From Burkholderia sp. 8Y (lineage in GTDB: Bacteria; Pseudomonadota; Gammaproteobacteria; Burkholderiales; Burkholderiaceae), in contig NZ_LR733520.1 in assembly GCF_902506145.1 (NCBI RefSeq), positions 2,091,476 to 2,155,475 on the forward strand: DNA of 64,000 nucleotides, in the 5' to 3' direction. Shown here piece after piece: positions 27,564-36,885 of the stretch (the stretch's first letter is position 1; every line of letters begins with the position of its first letter). A model generated the notes under the pieces. It was given only the letters and a program-made list of their open reading frames with translations, made no database searches and was not told the DNA's origin. A program made the translations under genes and the position numbers.

Positions 27564-29039
27564 ATGCGCAACAAGTTCGCCGTCATCTGGATTTGGCTTT
27601 TCATACTTCCGCTCGCATTCGACTTCAAGGGCGCGGAAACGGCCAGCAAGGCCATCCAGATTCTTCTCACCGTCCCCGCGATATTCGCAGGCGGCGCGCT
27701 TCTGCTGATCGCGCCACGCTTCGCACAGCGTTCGCGGCTGCGCACGTGGGTCACGTCGCTCTTCGCGCTCACCATCGTCGGCAGTATCGCGACGCAGTTG
27801 ATCCAGGGCAATGATCCGGGCAACTACATGCGCGTGATCCTGCCGTTCGCGCTCATGCTGCTGGGCTATCTGGTCGCCTGCCGTCCGTGGGACTCGCTGC
27901 GGCTGGAACAGATGGAACGGGCCATGTACTGGTCGATGATCGCCTCGCTGATCTTCAGCTTCGTCTACGGCATGGCGACGGGCGGCGGGCTCGAGAACGT
28001 GCGCTTTCGCATCGTCTCGGTGACTTTCCTCTGTCTGCAAGGGCTCTTGCTGCATGAGTTCGTCATCGCGAAGCGCATGACCAAGTTCACGGTGTTGCTA
28101 TTTCTTGCGACCGTCGTGATCGAGCTGCTGAGCGTGACGCGCAGTCTGCTCGTCGGCACGGTGCTGCTCTTTGCCTATGCGACGTGGCTCGCCGCGCCAT
28201 CCGTCAAGCATCTCTTCAAGGCGGCCCTGCGCGCGATCATGATTGCATCGCTGCTCGGCGCGATGGTCGCCGCGTCCGCCGCGTTCTTCCCAGGCGTGGC
28301 CGAACACTGGTCGCAACGCCTGTCCTTCGCGAAAGACACCGAATCCGGCCGCGATCCGACGACCATCACGCGTCTTGCCGAAATGAAGGACCAGTACGAT
28401 CAGACGACATCGGACACGCTGTCAGTCTTCGTCGGCAAGGGCTACGGACACGACTATCGCTATTCGCCGACGTACTTGCCGTACCTCGCGGGACAGTTCA
28501 CGAAGAAGGACTTCTACGCGATCAAGGAATGGGCTGCGGGCCATAACTTTTGGGTCTATCAGTTCTTCGCGGGCGGGATTCTGTTCGGCATCGCGTTGCC
28601 TGTCGCCGTGCTGTGGGCGCTCTATCGCGGATCGATGGCGTATCGCTCGTGGCGCAATCGCGCGCCCGATGCGATGTATCTGCCGGTGCTCGGCCGCGCA
28701 TTGCTCGTCGTGGCCGCGCTGCCTGCCACGTCGGTCGGCGGCAATCCGCTCGGCAACCGCTTGTCGGGCATCGTGTTCGGCGTGGCGCTCGGTCTGCTCG
28801 TCGCGGCGTTCGCGCGGATCGCCCATGCCATGCGGACCCAGGCGGCGCATCGGCCATCATTTAGGAAACCGTACTATGGTATGCGTGACGACGCGCATGA
28901 CTGGCGCCCCGAATGGCGTCCGTACGGTCCGCAGCCGGAATTGAAGCCCGCGCATGCGCCGGGCCTCGCACACGAACATCACGGCGAGAGCCGCCACGAG
29001 GCGCCGCCGGGAGCGAGCACCTTCGCACCGTCCGCATAA
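27564..29039 (+). CDS. Wzy-like polysaccharide polymerase
   Basis: A 491-residue protein with about 10-12 membrane helices. Start ATG 27564 (MRNKFAVIWIWLFILPL) follows AAAGAGAAC; an upstream TTG adds only seven residues. A large periplasmic loop (residues about 255-330) with a Tyr-rich GKGYGHDYRYSP stretch fits Wzy/O-antigen ligase-like polymerases. Family identity is inferred from topology; Wzy proteins diverge strongly. The C-terminal 50 residues are a hydrophilic Pro/His-rich tail (HDWRPEWRPYGPQPE, HEHHGESRHEAPP) that I do not know from other Wzy proteins. Confidence 0.72.
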   Translation: MRNKFAVIWIWLFILPLAFDFKGAETASKAIQILLTVPAIFAGGALLLIAPRFAQRSRLRTWVTSLFALTIVGSIATQLIQGNDPGNYMRVILPFALMLLGYLVACRPWDSLRLEQMERAMYWSMIASLIFSFVYGMATGGGLENVRFRIVSVTFLCLQGLLLHEFVIAKRMTKFTVLLFLATVVIELLSVTRSLLVGTVLLFAYATWLAAPSVKHLFKAALRAIMIASLLGAMVAASAAFFPGVAEHWSQRLSFAKDTESGRDPTTITRLAEMKDQYDQTTSDTLSVFVGKGYGHDYRYSPTYLPYLAGQFTKKDFYAIKEWAAGHNFWVYQFFAGGILFGIALPVAVLWALYRGSMAYRSWRNRAPDAMYLPVLGRALLVVAALPATSVGGNPLGNRLSGIVFGVALGLLVAAFARIAHAMRTQAAHRPSFRKPYYGMRDDAHDWRPEWRPYGPQPELKPAHAPGLAHEHHGESRHEAPPGASTFAPSA

Positions 29040-29095
29040 AAGGCTTCAAAAGCCAGCGGGCCTGGACACGCCAACGAACCGGGGATCGTTTCGTC

Positions 29096-30304
29096 ATGAA
29101 GATTCTGCATTTGCTTTCCACCGTCGATCCGCGTGCGGGGGGCCCAATTGAATGCGTGCTGCAAAGCGGCCTCAGTATGCGGGCGATGGGACATGAGATC
29201 GAAGTTGTCTCGCTCGATGCGCCGGATGCGCCGTATCTCGGCGCCTTTCCGCTTCGCCTGCATGCGCTTGGGCCGTCACGCGGCTTTTATGGTCTTTGCC
29301 CGCGGCTCGTGCCGTGGCTGCGCGAACATGCTGCTCGCTTCGATGCGGTGATCGTCAATGGACTTTGGCAATATCACAGCTTCGGCGCGTGGAAGGCGCT
29401 GCGCGACAGCGACGTGCCCTACTACGTGTTTCCGCACGGCATGCTCGATCCGTGGTTCAAGCGCACGTATCCGCTCAAGCATCTGAAGAAGTGCCTTTAT
29501 TGGCCGTTGGCCGAATATCGTGTATTGCGCGATGCAAGGCGCGTGCTCTTCACGACGCAAGAAGAACGCTTGCTCGCGCGTGAATCGTTCAGGCTTTATC
29601 GCGCGAATGAGGAAGTGGTTGCGTTCGGCACGCGCCAGCCGCCCGCCGATTCGACCGCCCTGCGTCACGCGTTTCTATCCAAATTCCCGCAGCTCGCGGG
29701 CAAGCGTTCGATTCTTTTTCTCGGCCGCATCCATGAAAAGAAAGGCTGCGATCTGCTGCTGAAGGCCTTCGCAGCAGTGCGCGATATCGACGCTCGCGCG
29801 CATCTCGTGATGGCCGGCCCCGACGACAGCGAATGGGCGACGCAGTTGCGCACGCTCTCGAAGGAACTGGGCATCGAGAGTCGCGTGACGTGGACGGGCA
29901 TGCTGAGCGGCGATCTCAAGTGGGGCGCGTTCCGCACGAGCGATGCGTTCGCGCTGCCGTCGCATCAGGAGAACTTCGGCATTGCGGTGGCCGAGGCGCT
30001 CGGCTCCGGGCTGCCTGTGCTGATCTCCGACAAGGTCAACATCTGGCGCGAAGTCAAGGAAGACGGCGCGGGCATCGTCGCAAGCGATACGGTCGAGGGC
30101 ACCATCGACGCGCTATCGGCATGGCTGCGCATGGATGATGAGGCGGCGTCCGCCATGCGCGAACAGGCGCTGACCACGTTTATGCACCGCTTCCATGTCG
30201 AAGCGATGTCCAAGGACCTTGCACGCGTGCTGCGAGAAACGGCGAATACGCGCGACGGCGGCCTCTCGCAAGGCACGCTCTCGGCGTCCTTCGAACGTTA
30301 CTGA
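29096..30304 (+). CDS. Family 4 glycosyltransferase
   Basis: A 402-residue GT-B enzyme. Start ATG 29096 (MKILHLLSTVDPRAGGPIECV) matches the GT4 N-terminus with the GGP loop; the frame continues upstream only as a shadow. Middle: FPHGMLDPWFKRTYPLKHLKK. Donor domain: LPSHQENFGIAVAEALGSGLPVLISDK with the E(x7)E-type pair. It follows the Wzy gene by 56 bp and is likely co-transcribed. Its 3' end overlaps the opposing lipoprotein gene by 7 bp. Confidence 0.87.
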   Translation: MKILHLLSTVDPRAGGPIECVLQSGLSMRAMGHEIEVVSLDAPDAPYLGAFPLRLHALGPSRGFYGLCPRLVPWLREHAARFDAVIVNGLWQYHSFGAWKALRDSDVPYYVFPHGMLDPWFKRTYPLKHLKKCLYWPLAEYRVLRDARRVLFTTQEERLLARESFRLYRANEEVVAFGTRQPPADSTALRHAFLSKFPQLAGKRSILFLGRIHEKKGCDLLLKAFAAVRDIDARAHLVMAGPDDSEWATQLRTLSKELGIESRVTWTGMLSGDLKWGAFRTSDAFALPSHQENFGIAVAEALGSGLPVLISDKVNIWREVKEDGAGIVASDTVEGTIDALSAWLRMDDEAASAMREQALTTFMHRFHVEAMSKDLARVLRETANTRDGGLSQGTLSASFERY

Positions 30305-30753
30305 TCCTGAGCCGACTTTAGATAAGCGGCAAAGCGGTTCTGCACCGCGATGATCTTGCTCGCGCAGTCGTCGTAATCCGATCCACGCACCCGTTCCGGA
30401 CCATACATGCCGCGACATTGCGCATACAGCGCAATCGTCGCGCTATTGCCTTTGGTCACGCGCGTGGCCGAATAGACGGGCTTGCCCGAGCGCGAAGGCA
30501 CGTCGGTTTCGATGGCCACCGCATCCGCGCGAATCACCGGCTGATTCGAGTTCTGTTCGATATAACGCTTCGTCAGCGTCCACATTGCATCGCATTGCGC
30601 GGCGTCACGGCACTGGACGGTCGCGTTGCGCTGCGCCACATCGAGCGATTGCTCCGAGTGCGAGAAGCCTTCGGCACGCTGCGCCTCTTTTTCAGCGGAC
30701 GAGCAGGCGGCGAGCAACAGCGAAGCGAGCGCGAGAACGGTGAGCTTTTTCAC
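30298..30753 (-). CDS. Small lipoprotein of unknown function
   Basis: A 151-residue protein with a signal peptide and lipobox LLLAAC, so Cys17 is the likely lipid-modified residue. The mature part has six further Cys-flanked hydrophilic segments (QCRDAAQCDAMW, AQCRGMYG, DDCAS), which could form disulfides. I do not recognise a domain. It reads toward the GT4 gene at 29096 and overlaps its end by 7 bp (30298-30304), an unusual convergent overlap. Confidence 0.8.
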   Translation of the reverse strand: MKKLTVLALASLLLAACSSAEKEAQRAEGFSHSEQSLDVAQRNATVQCRDAAQCDAMWTLTKRYIEQNSNQPVIRADAVAIETDVPSRSGKPVYSATRVTKGNSATIALYAQCRGMYGPERVRGSDYDDCASKIIAVQNRFAAYLKSAQDQ

Positions 30754-30819
30754 GGCGATTCATTCATGAGCGAAGACGGAAGGCGATTATAGCCACGCTG
30801 CTCACTGCACTGCCGCTTC

Positions 30820-30858
30820 GCCAAAAGAAAACGCCGCCGGTCGTCCGACCGGCGGCGT
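30820..30858 (-). terminator. Rho-independent terminator after the GMC oxidoreductase gene
   Basis: Read on the minus strand, arms 30858-30847 and 30842-30831 pair perfectly over 12 bp around a 4-nt loop and are followed by TTTCTTTTGG. It lies 24 bp past the stop at 30882. Confidence 0.85.
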
Positions 30859-30881
30859 CCCCTTTCCCCAAACGCCGGCTG

Positions 30882-32603
30882 TTACGCCAGGTCTCCCCGC
30901 ATATGCATTGCCGAAGCCGCCATCGGCACGTCGGCTGGTGTCTCGTTCTTGATCGGCGTGCCGGACGACGTGACGAGCGTGCTGATCGTCTCATCGCCCT
31001 TGATGACGCGCCCGAGATGCGCCGCGAGCCTCAACGTCAGCGCCGCGATCGTGATGGTCGGGAAGTTCGCGCCCACGGTCGGGAACACGGAACTGCCCGC
31101 CACATACAGGTTGCTCATGCCGTGAATCTTGAGGTTGCGATCCACGACGCCCTGCTTCGGCGAATCGTGCATGCGCGTCGTGCCCATGTGATGCCACGTG
31201 CCTTCGAGCTGCGCGGGCCACGGCTTGCCTTCGAGCGGCTCGTCGAGCGTCACGTCGGCCACGCCGCCGCGTTGCAACTCCGTCGCGATATGCGCGACGG
31301 TGCGGTCGAACGTCCGCTTCACCAGCTCCGTCACCTGCCAGTTCACCTTCACGCGGTGCATGCCGAGCGAGTCCTTCTGCGCGGACAGCGTCACGCGGCT
31401 GTCGCGGTTCGGTTCGGCTTCCACGATCGTCTGAATCTTGACTTCGGTGATGAGCGGACGCGGCTGCAACAGACGCGCGAGACCGAAGCAAGCGGTATCG
31501 AGCGGATGCGCGAGCATCGTCATCACATCGCCCGTCATGCTGTAGCCGGGCTGATCCTTCTTGAGCATCGCCTGCTTCGCGCGAATCAGGGCTTCGGAGC
31601 CCTTCGTGTTCTCGCCACGAAACACCGAATAGAACCATGCGCGTGCGTTGAGCAGCTTCTCGCGTTCGAGCACTTGCTGCGTCAGCGCGAATTGCGACGA
31701 GATGAACGTGCCGTGCGCGGACACCGCCTTGTTCTGATAGTGATACTTGATGTCGTAGAGCTTGTTGCGCGACCATTCCTTCTTGAAGCGCACATTGGCC
31801 GACATGATCCGCGGATGATCCATGAAGTAGCGGCCGACGAGATCGTTGCCGTTGCCGATGCCCGCCGTCTGCACCTTGTTCGACGATAGCAAGAGACGCG
31901 CGTTCTCGATGCCGCCCGTCGCCAGCACGAATACCTTCGCGCGAATCCCAAAGCGTCGGCCAGACAGCGTGCCCACGTCGATCTTCGTTACCGAGCGCGC
32001 GTCGCCATCGGTATCGATGTTGAGCGCGTTGGCGAAGAGGAACACGCGCACGTTCTGCGCGGCCAGCAATTGCTTGCGATACACCTTGCCGAAGCGCACC
32101 GGCGGGCTGAACTGCGAGATCGTGTCGCGCACGTTGCCGCTCGGGAACGGATGACGCCGCACGTCCGGCCGATGAATCGCCGCTTCCCAATAGGCCGGGT
32201 CGAAGTTGTTCTCGCCGAGCTGGAGCAACGCATGCGTGCGGGCGTAGTAAGGACGCAGTTCGTCGAGGCCGAACGGCCAGCCGCTGTCTGCTACCCAGTC
32301 GCGCTTTTCGAAGTCCCACGGGTCGAGCGGGCGGCACCATCCGCCCCAGCAATTGCTGCTGCCGCCGAGAAAGCGGCTACGGCAGCCGTCGGCGAATTCG
32401 TAAGGAACCCCAACGTTTTCCCCGCGATACAGGTCGCGCGTTTCGTCGTCGGCACGGTATCCGCCGCTTTCGAGCAGACACGCGTCGATGCCCTGCTTTT
32501 CCAGTTCCAGCGCAAGCGTGATCCCCGCCACGCCCGCGCCGACGATGCAAACCGTGGTCTCTATGACTGCGCCTTCCTCGACGCTGCGGCTGTCAATGAA
32601 CAT
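30882..32603 (-). CDS. GMC-family FAD oxidoreductase in the exopolysaccharide locus
   Basis: A 573-residue flavoenzyme of the glucose-methanol-choline group. The FAD motif VGAGVAG is at residues 21-27, FLGGSSNCWGGW lies near residue 80, and the C-terminus has HHMGTTRM followed by SSVFPTVGANFPTIT, giving the His/Asn pair used for substrate oxidation in pyranose-oxidase-like members. No signal peptide is seen, so it is probably cytoplasmic. It lies after a WcaF-type acetyltransferase and may oxidise a sugar or a lipid-linked intermediate; this role is my inference. Confidence 0.85.
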   Translation of the reverse strand: MFIDSRSVEEGAVIETTVCIVGAGVAGITLALELEKQGIDACLLESGGYRADDETRDLYRGENVGVPYEFADGCRSRFLGGSSNCWGGWCRPLDPWDFEKRDWVADSGWPFGLDELRPYYARTHALLQLGENNFDPAYWEAAIHRPDVRRHPFPSGNVRDTISQFSPPVRFGKVYRKQLLAAQNVRVFLFANALNIDTDGDARSVTKIDVGTLSGRRFGIRAKVFVLATGGIENARLLLSSNKVQTAGIGNGNDLVGRYFMDHPRIMSANVRFKKEWSRNKLYDIKYHYQNKAVSAHGTFISSQFALTQQVLEREKLLNARAWFYSVFRGENTKGSEALIRAKQAMLKKDQPGYSMTGDVMTMLAHPLDTACFGLARLLQPRPLITEVKIQTIVEAEPNRDSRVTLSAQKDSLGMHRVKVNWQVTELVKRTFDRTVAHIATELQRGGVADVTLDEPLEGKPWPAQLEGTWHHMGTTRMHDSPKQGVVDRNLKIHGMSNLYVAGSSVFPTVGANFPTITIAALTLRLAAHLGRVIKGDETISTLVTSSGTPIKNETPADVPMAASAMHMRGDLA

Positions 32604-32708
32604 TCCCCGTGCTCCTTCTTGTTTTCATGCTTAAGCGGTGCCGCAGGATCGCACCGGGGTACGTGTCGCCCCGATCGGATCACTGCGCTCTCGACTGCCA
32701 ATATCCAT

Positions 32709-33341
32709 TCACGCCGGGAAGCGTTTTCTGATGAAGCGCACCGGATTGCCGCCGTATACGCCTTCCGCCTCCAGCGAGCGATGCACCACCGACTGCGGCG
32801 TGACGAGCGCCGAGCGGCCAATGGTGACGCCCATCTGCACGACACACCTGGATGTGATCCAGACGCCGTCCTCGATCACGATCGGTGCGACCTGCAAGTC
32901 CATGTTGCCGGCGGCATCGTGCGATCCCGTCGTCAGAAACGTCCCCTGCGAGATGCAGACATTCGAGCCGATGCGAATATCGGTCTGGTTATAAATCCAT
33001 GCATCGACGCCGAACCAGCAGTTGTCGCCGACACTGAGATTCCACGGCGCTTTCACCCGTATGGGATGCGGCATGCGACAGTTCCTGCCGATGCGCGCGC
33101 CGAACGCGCGCAGCAACGCCACGCGCACGAATGAAACCGGTATGAGCTTGTTATTGATGAAGCACGCTTCGACGAAGAACCATACGAGCTCGATGAAAAA
33201 GCCACGCTTCGCAACGAAATTGCCTGGGCCTGCGAGCGACAGGTCGATGACCTTGTCGCGTCTCGCGGATGTCTCGCGCGTGCCGTCGAAGCCCGCGTTG
33301 CCGGCCGCGCCGATGCCCCGCTCGTCGATCGCTCTGTCCAT
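32709..33341 (-). CDS. wcaF: WcaF-type hexapeptide acetyltransferase
   Basis: A 210-residue left-handed beta-helix acetyltransferase of the colanic acid WcaF kind. After a short leader comes VWFFVEACFINNKLIPVSFVR, then hexapeptide repeats (WFGVDAWIYNQTDIRIGSNV, VCISQGTFLTTGSHD) with the catalytic His in GSHD, ending with GGNPVRFIRKRF. It would O-acetylate a sugar of the exopolysaccharide. It precedes the GMC oxidoreductase by 105 bp on the same strand. Confidence 0.88.
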   Translation of the reverse strand: MDRAIDERGIGAAGNAGFDGTRETSARRDKVIDLSLAGPGNFVAKRGFFIELVWFFVEACFINNKLIPVSFVRVALLRAFGARIGRNCRMPHPIRVKAPWNLSVGDNCWFGVDAWIYNQTDIRIGSNVCISQGTFLTTGSHDAAGNMDLQVAPIVIEDGVWITSRCVVQMGVTIGRSALVTPQSVVHRSLEAEGVYGGNPVRFIRKRFPA

Positions 33342-33672
33342 GGCTCCCCGCCCGTGTCGCTGTCGGCCTGCTGCGACATGCGCGCAGGCGATTCATCGTT
33401 GGCCTTGTATTTCGGCGCGCGTTGCTCGCGCGCTCGTCCCGTGTCGTCTCGCTTCTTCGTCTGCGACTGCATACGGTGAACGAATTATCAGCGAACGTTA
33501 AAACGCGCCATGTGCGGTGCGGCACGGTTGGCCGTATCGGCAAGACTTTTGGCGCTGGTGGCTGATCCATCACCCTATGCTGAATCTAATGCATCATGCC
33601 GCGTGAGATAGCGTACCGATGAGCGCATGCGCGGTCTGTATAACGCTTAACGTAATCAGCCTGGAGAGACCC
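33342..33672. other. 331-bp divergent intergenic region
   Basis: Lies between wcaF (-) and the small exported-protein gene (+). No gene or firm promoter is visible. A good Shine-Dalgarno (GGAGAG) sits before ATG 33673. Confidence 0.5.
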
Positions 33673-34143
33673 ATGAAACACGAGCTACGCGCGGCGCTCA
33701 TGCCGCTTCTCATCGCTGCATTGGGGCCATGCGCGCTCGCTGCATCGTCCTTGGCGCATGCGGGCAACTTCGCCGATGCCGCCATCAGCACGAAACAAGC
33801 GGGCGGCGGCGCGCCGGGGGAAATGGATCTGCTCGGCAGCCCCGATACCTATAGAGATCCGTATGGCGCACCGACCAACGGCCGGGGCGGACAGCGCGGG
33901 CCGATCACCAACGCGCAGACCGCGCAAGGCATCTCGCCGACCGACAAGCTGCTCGCGCAGCAGAATGGATACGTGGGCAATCCGGGCGCGGGCGCGCAGC
34001 TTCGGCGCGTTGCGCGCAATGACGATGCAAAAGCGATGCTGATGCCGCAAGGCGCCGCCGCCACGCTTTATCCGACGGCCAATGGCTTGAAGGCGCCGGC
34101 CAAAGCTGCGCGGGCGCGAGACATCTACAAGTCGCCTTATTGA
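33673..34143 (+). CDS. Exported protein of unknown function
   Basis: A 156-residue protein with a clear signal peptide, cleaved after about residue 30 (ALAASSLAHA-GNFAD). The start ATG 33673 follows GGAGAG and replaces an upstream alternative. The mature part is Gly/Ala/Pro-rich and flexible (GAPGEMDLLGSPDTYRDPYG, NGRGGQRGP). I do not recognise it. It is read opposite to the surrounding exopolysaccharide genes and lies between WcaI-like and WcaF-like genes, so it may serve polymer export, but that is only location. Confidence 0.72.
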   Translation: MKHELRAALMPLLIAALGPCALAASSLAHAGNFADAAISTKQAGGGAPGEMDLLGSPDTYRDPYGAPTNGRGGQRGPITNAQTAQGISPTDKLLAQQNGYVGNPGAGAQLRRVARNDDAKAMLMPQGAAATLYPTANGLKAPAKAARARDIYKSPY

Positions 34144-34159
34144 TCAATGACACGCGGTT

Positions 34160-34189
34160 ATCCGGCGCGTCTTGCATGACGCGCCGGAT
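34160..34189. terminator. Bidirectional hairpin between converging genes
   Basis: Arms 34160-34171 and 34178-34189 pair perfectly over 12 bp around a 6-nt loop. It lies 17 bp past the exported-protein stop and 16 bp past the WcaI-like stop, so it can terminate both. No T-run follows. Confidence 0.75.
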
Positions 34190-34204
34190 GACCGGCAAGA
34201 CTGC

Positions 34205-35521
34205 TCACTCGATCTTCTCGACCTGCGGCAGGATGGGCGCGCGTTCCGCGATACGCACCATGGAGATGTCGACGGCATCGCTCAAGCGAGTGTCGGCCGT
34301 ATCGCCGATCAGCGACTTCAGACGTTCTTCGAGCCGCGCGAACACCGACTGCGGCGACAACCGTTCCTGCGCGAAGAGACGCCCTTCCTCGCCGTAACGC
34401 GCACGCAGCGCCGGATTGCGAACGAGCATGGTGATGGCATCCGTCAGGGCTTCGACGCTCTCCGGCGGAATGACGACGCCGCGTCCCGATACCGCCTCGT
34501 ACAACTCGGTTCCCGGCTGCGCCATCGCGACGACTGCGCGCGCACTCGCGAACATGCCCGTGAGTTTCGACGGCATCACGAGGTCGGCCACGTCGCCGCG
34601 CTGTGGCAGCACGTGAATGTCCGCGAGATTCAACAGGTCGTTGAGACGCTCGATGGGCTGCAACGAGAGAAAGCGTGTGTTCGGCAGATCAGCGCAACGT
34701 TCCTGGAGCTTCTTCCTGGTCGCACCGTTGCCGCAGAACACGAACACGATATCGTCGCGGGCGGCGAGCGCGGCGGCGGCTTCGGCCAGGATTTCGAGAC
34801 CTTGCTTTGCGCCCATGTTGCCCGAATAGAGCACCACCTTCGTATGCTCGCCGATGCCGAGCTCGCGACGGAAGCTGCTCGGGCCGTCGATCGGGTAGAT
34901 CGCGGTCGTATCGACCCAGTTCGGGAAATGGAACGCGTTGGCGGGCGCGACGCCCTTTTTCACCGCACGCTCCACCATCTTGTCCGAGATCGACGAGACG
35001 ACATCGAACCGCTTCATCAGCCAGCGTTCGAATGCGAGCGCGCTACGCGCCGCGCGTGCGTTCTTCAGCAGACCGAGATCGAACGCGGCGTCTACTTCGA
35101 AGTCCTGAATATGCAGCCATGATCGCGCGCCGGTCAGGCGGGCGAGCGCCAGTGCGCCCGGCGCATTCATCAGGCTCGGCGCGATCGTCATCACGACATG
35201 CGGACGCCACAGGGCATGCATGATGAGCGCGGGCAGCGAGGCCAGCGCGAACGAGCCGAGATGCAGCATGCGCTTAGCACCGCTCGGCTTCTTCGGCACC
35301 CACAGCGGCGCGCGCCACAGACGCACGCCCTTGCGCGTTTCGAAGCGATGCCGCCAGCTCGCATAGCCATCGCCGATCTTCCATTCCGGATAGTACGGCG
35401 GCGCGCAAACGACGCGCACGTCGTGCCCGTTCTGGGCCAACGCTTCCGCCATTTCCGCCGTGTATTTGCCGGTTCCCGTCAACTCGGGCGCATAGTTCAG
35501 CCCGTAGATCAGTATTCTCAT
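34205..35521 (-). CDS. WcaI-like family 4 glycosyltransferase
   Basis: A 438-residue GT-B enzyme close to WcaI of colanic acid clusters. The start at ATG 35521 gives MRILIYGLNYAPELTGTGKY, a strong WcaI-family signature, with CAPPYYPEW. The donor domain is VLYSGNMGAKQGLEI and LVMPSKLTGMFASARAVVAMAQPGTEL. WcaI transferases in related loci add sugars such as Fuc to the lipid-linked unit; here the gmd/fcl genes beside it make that plausible. It is the last gene of the minus-strand exopolysaccharide operon. Confidence 0.87.
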   Translation of the reverse strand: MRILIYGLNYAPELTGTGKYTAEMAEALAQNGHDVRVVCAPPYYPEWKIGDGYASWRHRFETRKGVRLWRAPLWVPKKPSGAKRMLHLGSFALASLPALIMHALWRPHVVMTIAPSLMNAPGALALARLTGARSWLHIQDFEVDAAFDLGLLKNARAARSALAFERWLMKRFDVVSSISDKMVERAVKKGVAPANAFHFPNWVDTTAIYPIDGPSSFRRELGIGEHTKVVLYSGNMGAKQGLEILAEAAAALAARDDIVFVFCGNGATRKKLQERCADLPNTRFLSLQPIERLNDLLNLADIHVLPQRGDVADLVMPSKLTGMFASARAVVAMAQPGTELYEAVSGRGVVIPPESVEALTDAITMLVRNPALRARYGEEGRLFAQERLSPQSVFARLEERLKSLIGDTADTRLSDAVDISMVRIAERAPILPQVEKIE

Positions 35522-35701
35522 GTGGTCCCTCGCCCGACAATCGCGCCCTGAGCCCCGAACGTGCCCTTTCGCCCGCAAAGCGCCAGCCATCGGGACGCGA
35601 AGACCGCGACCCAACGGCGTCTTATCCCATCTCTGTTTCCTTCGTCCTCCTTGACGTTTGTCCCGTTGGTGATTTCCGGAAACGACCCAACCGTCACATC
35701 T

Positions 35702-36841
35702 TCAGCTGGTCAGCAACAGCGCGCATCCCCGCGCGATGTTGGCCGCAGCCGAAGGCGGATCGAAACGTTGAATCACGTCGGTACAGCGTTTGGCGACGCC
35801 CGCCGTATCGGCGAACGCTTCGAGCGACTTGAGCATCGTCCGATGCAGGCTCGCGACATCGCCTGCGGGGAACGCATAGCCCGACACGCCCTCGACGACC
35901 AGTTCCGGCACGCAGCCGCAGCTCTCGCTCACGATCACCGGGCAGCCATGACTCAGCGCCTCGTTGGTCACGAGACCCCACGGTTCGCGCTTGCTCGGCA
36001 GCACCATGCACGTCGCGCTGAAATACTCGCGCGAGAGCGGCTCGTCCTGAAGGCTGCCCAGAAAGTGCACGGCCTCTTGCAGTCCCGCTTCCGACACCTG
36101 CTTCTTCAGATCATCCCCGAGAGGACCGGTGCCGACTATGCGCAACTCCGCATTCGGCACGCTCTTCCTCAACTGCTTGAACGCATCGACAAGCGTATCT
36201 ATTCCCTTTTCCGCCGAAAGCCGGCCAACGAACAGAAACACCGGCTTGTTGCCTTGCCGATGCGCAAGGCGATCGTCCACGACCGTCTCCGGCGAAAACG
36301 AACGCGGCAGCGCGGCGGCCTGGCACGGAATGAAGATCTTCTCCTGCTTCGCGCCGAGCGACATCAGGTATTCGCGGCTGCGCGTGCCGAATGCGAAGTA
36401 GCCGTCGCACAGCGCGAAAAACACACGCTTCGGAATAGACGTCAGCATGCGGCGCGGATTATCGCGTCCGGTCGAATCGCAAAACACGGCGCGGCGCTTT
36501 CCGGTCACGATGCACGCTGCCATCATCGCCCAGTATTCCGGGCGGTGATAACCGGGAAGAACCACGAGATCGGACTTGGCCTTGAGCACTTCCCACACGA
36601 GGCGCACGGTCATGCGCCACGTCGGCACGTCTTCGTAGCAGCCGCTATAGAGCTTCGTCATCGGGTAGCGGTGATACGAGTAGTCGACATCCGAGAAGCC
36701 GATGCGGTCGTGCTCCGTGTCGGCGATCTGCACCATCGAATAACGGATCGAACCGGACCCCGCGATGTTATGCAGCGCCGACAGCACCGCCCCCTTGTGC
36801 CGCGACCACACGACGTTATGAAAGATCGTCACTGAAGACAT
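35702..36841 (-). CDS. Family 4 glycosyltransferase
   Basis: A 379-residue GT-B transferase in the exopolysaccharide operon. The N-terminus MSSVTIFHNVVWSRHKGAVL is atypical. The donor domain has FLFVGRLSAEKGIDTLVDAF and LPSKREPWGLVTNEALSHGCPV with the E(x7)E pair. It follows fcl by 44 bp, so it is part of the same unit. It may use GDP-fucose or GDP-mannose, since fcl and gmd lie immediately upstream; that is inference. Confidence 0.86.
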   Translation of the reverse strand: MSSVTIFHNVVWSRHKGAVLSALHNIAGSGSIRYSMVQIADTEHDRIGFSDVDYSYHRYPMTKLYSGCYEDVPTWRMTVRLVWEVLKAKSDLVVLPGYHRPEYWAMMAACIVTGKRRAVFCDSTGRDNPRRMLTSIPKRVFFALCDGYFAFGTRSREYLMSLGAKQEKIFIPCQAAALPRSFSPETVVDDRLAHRQGNKPVFLFVGRLSAEKGIDTLVDAFKQLRKSVPNAELRIVGTGPLGDDLKKQVSEAGLQEAVHFLGSLQDEPLSREYFSATCMVLPSKREPWGLVTNEALSHGCPVIVSESCGCVPELVVEGVSGYAFPAGDVASLHRTMLKSLEAFADTAGVAKRCTDVIQRFDPPSAAANIARGCALLLTS

Positions 36842-36885
36842 TGTTATTTTCCCTGCAACTGGATGCCAATTGGATGCCGCGCGTT

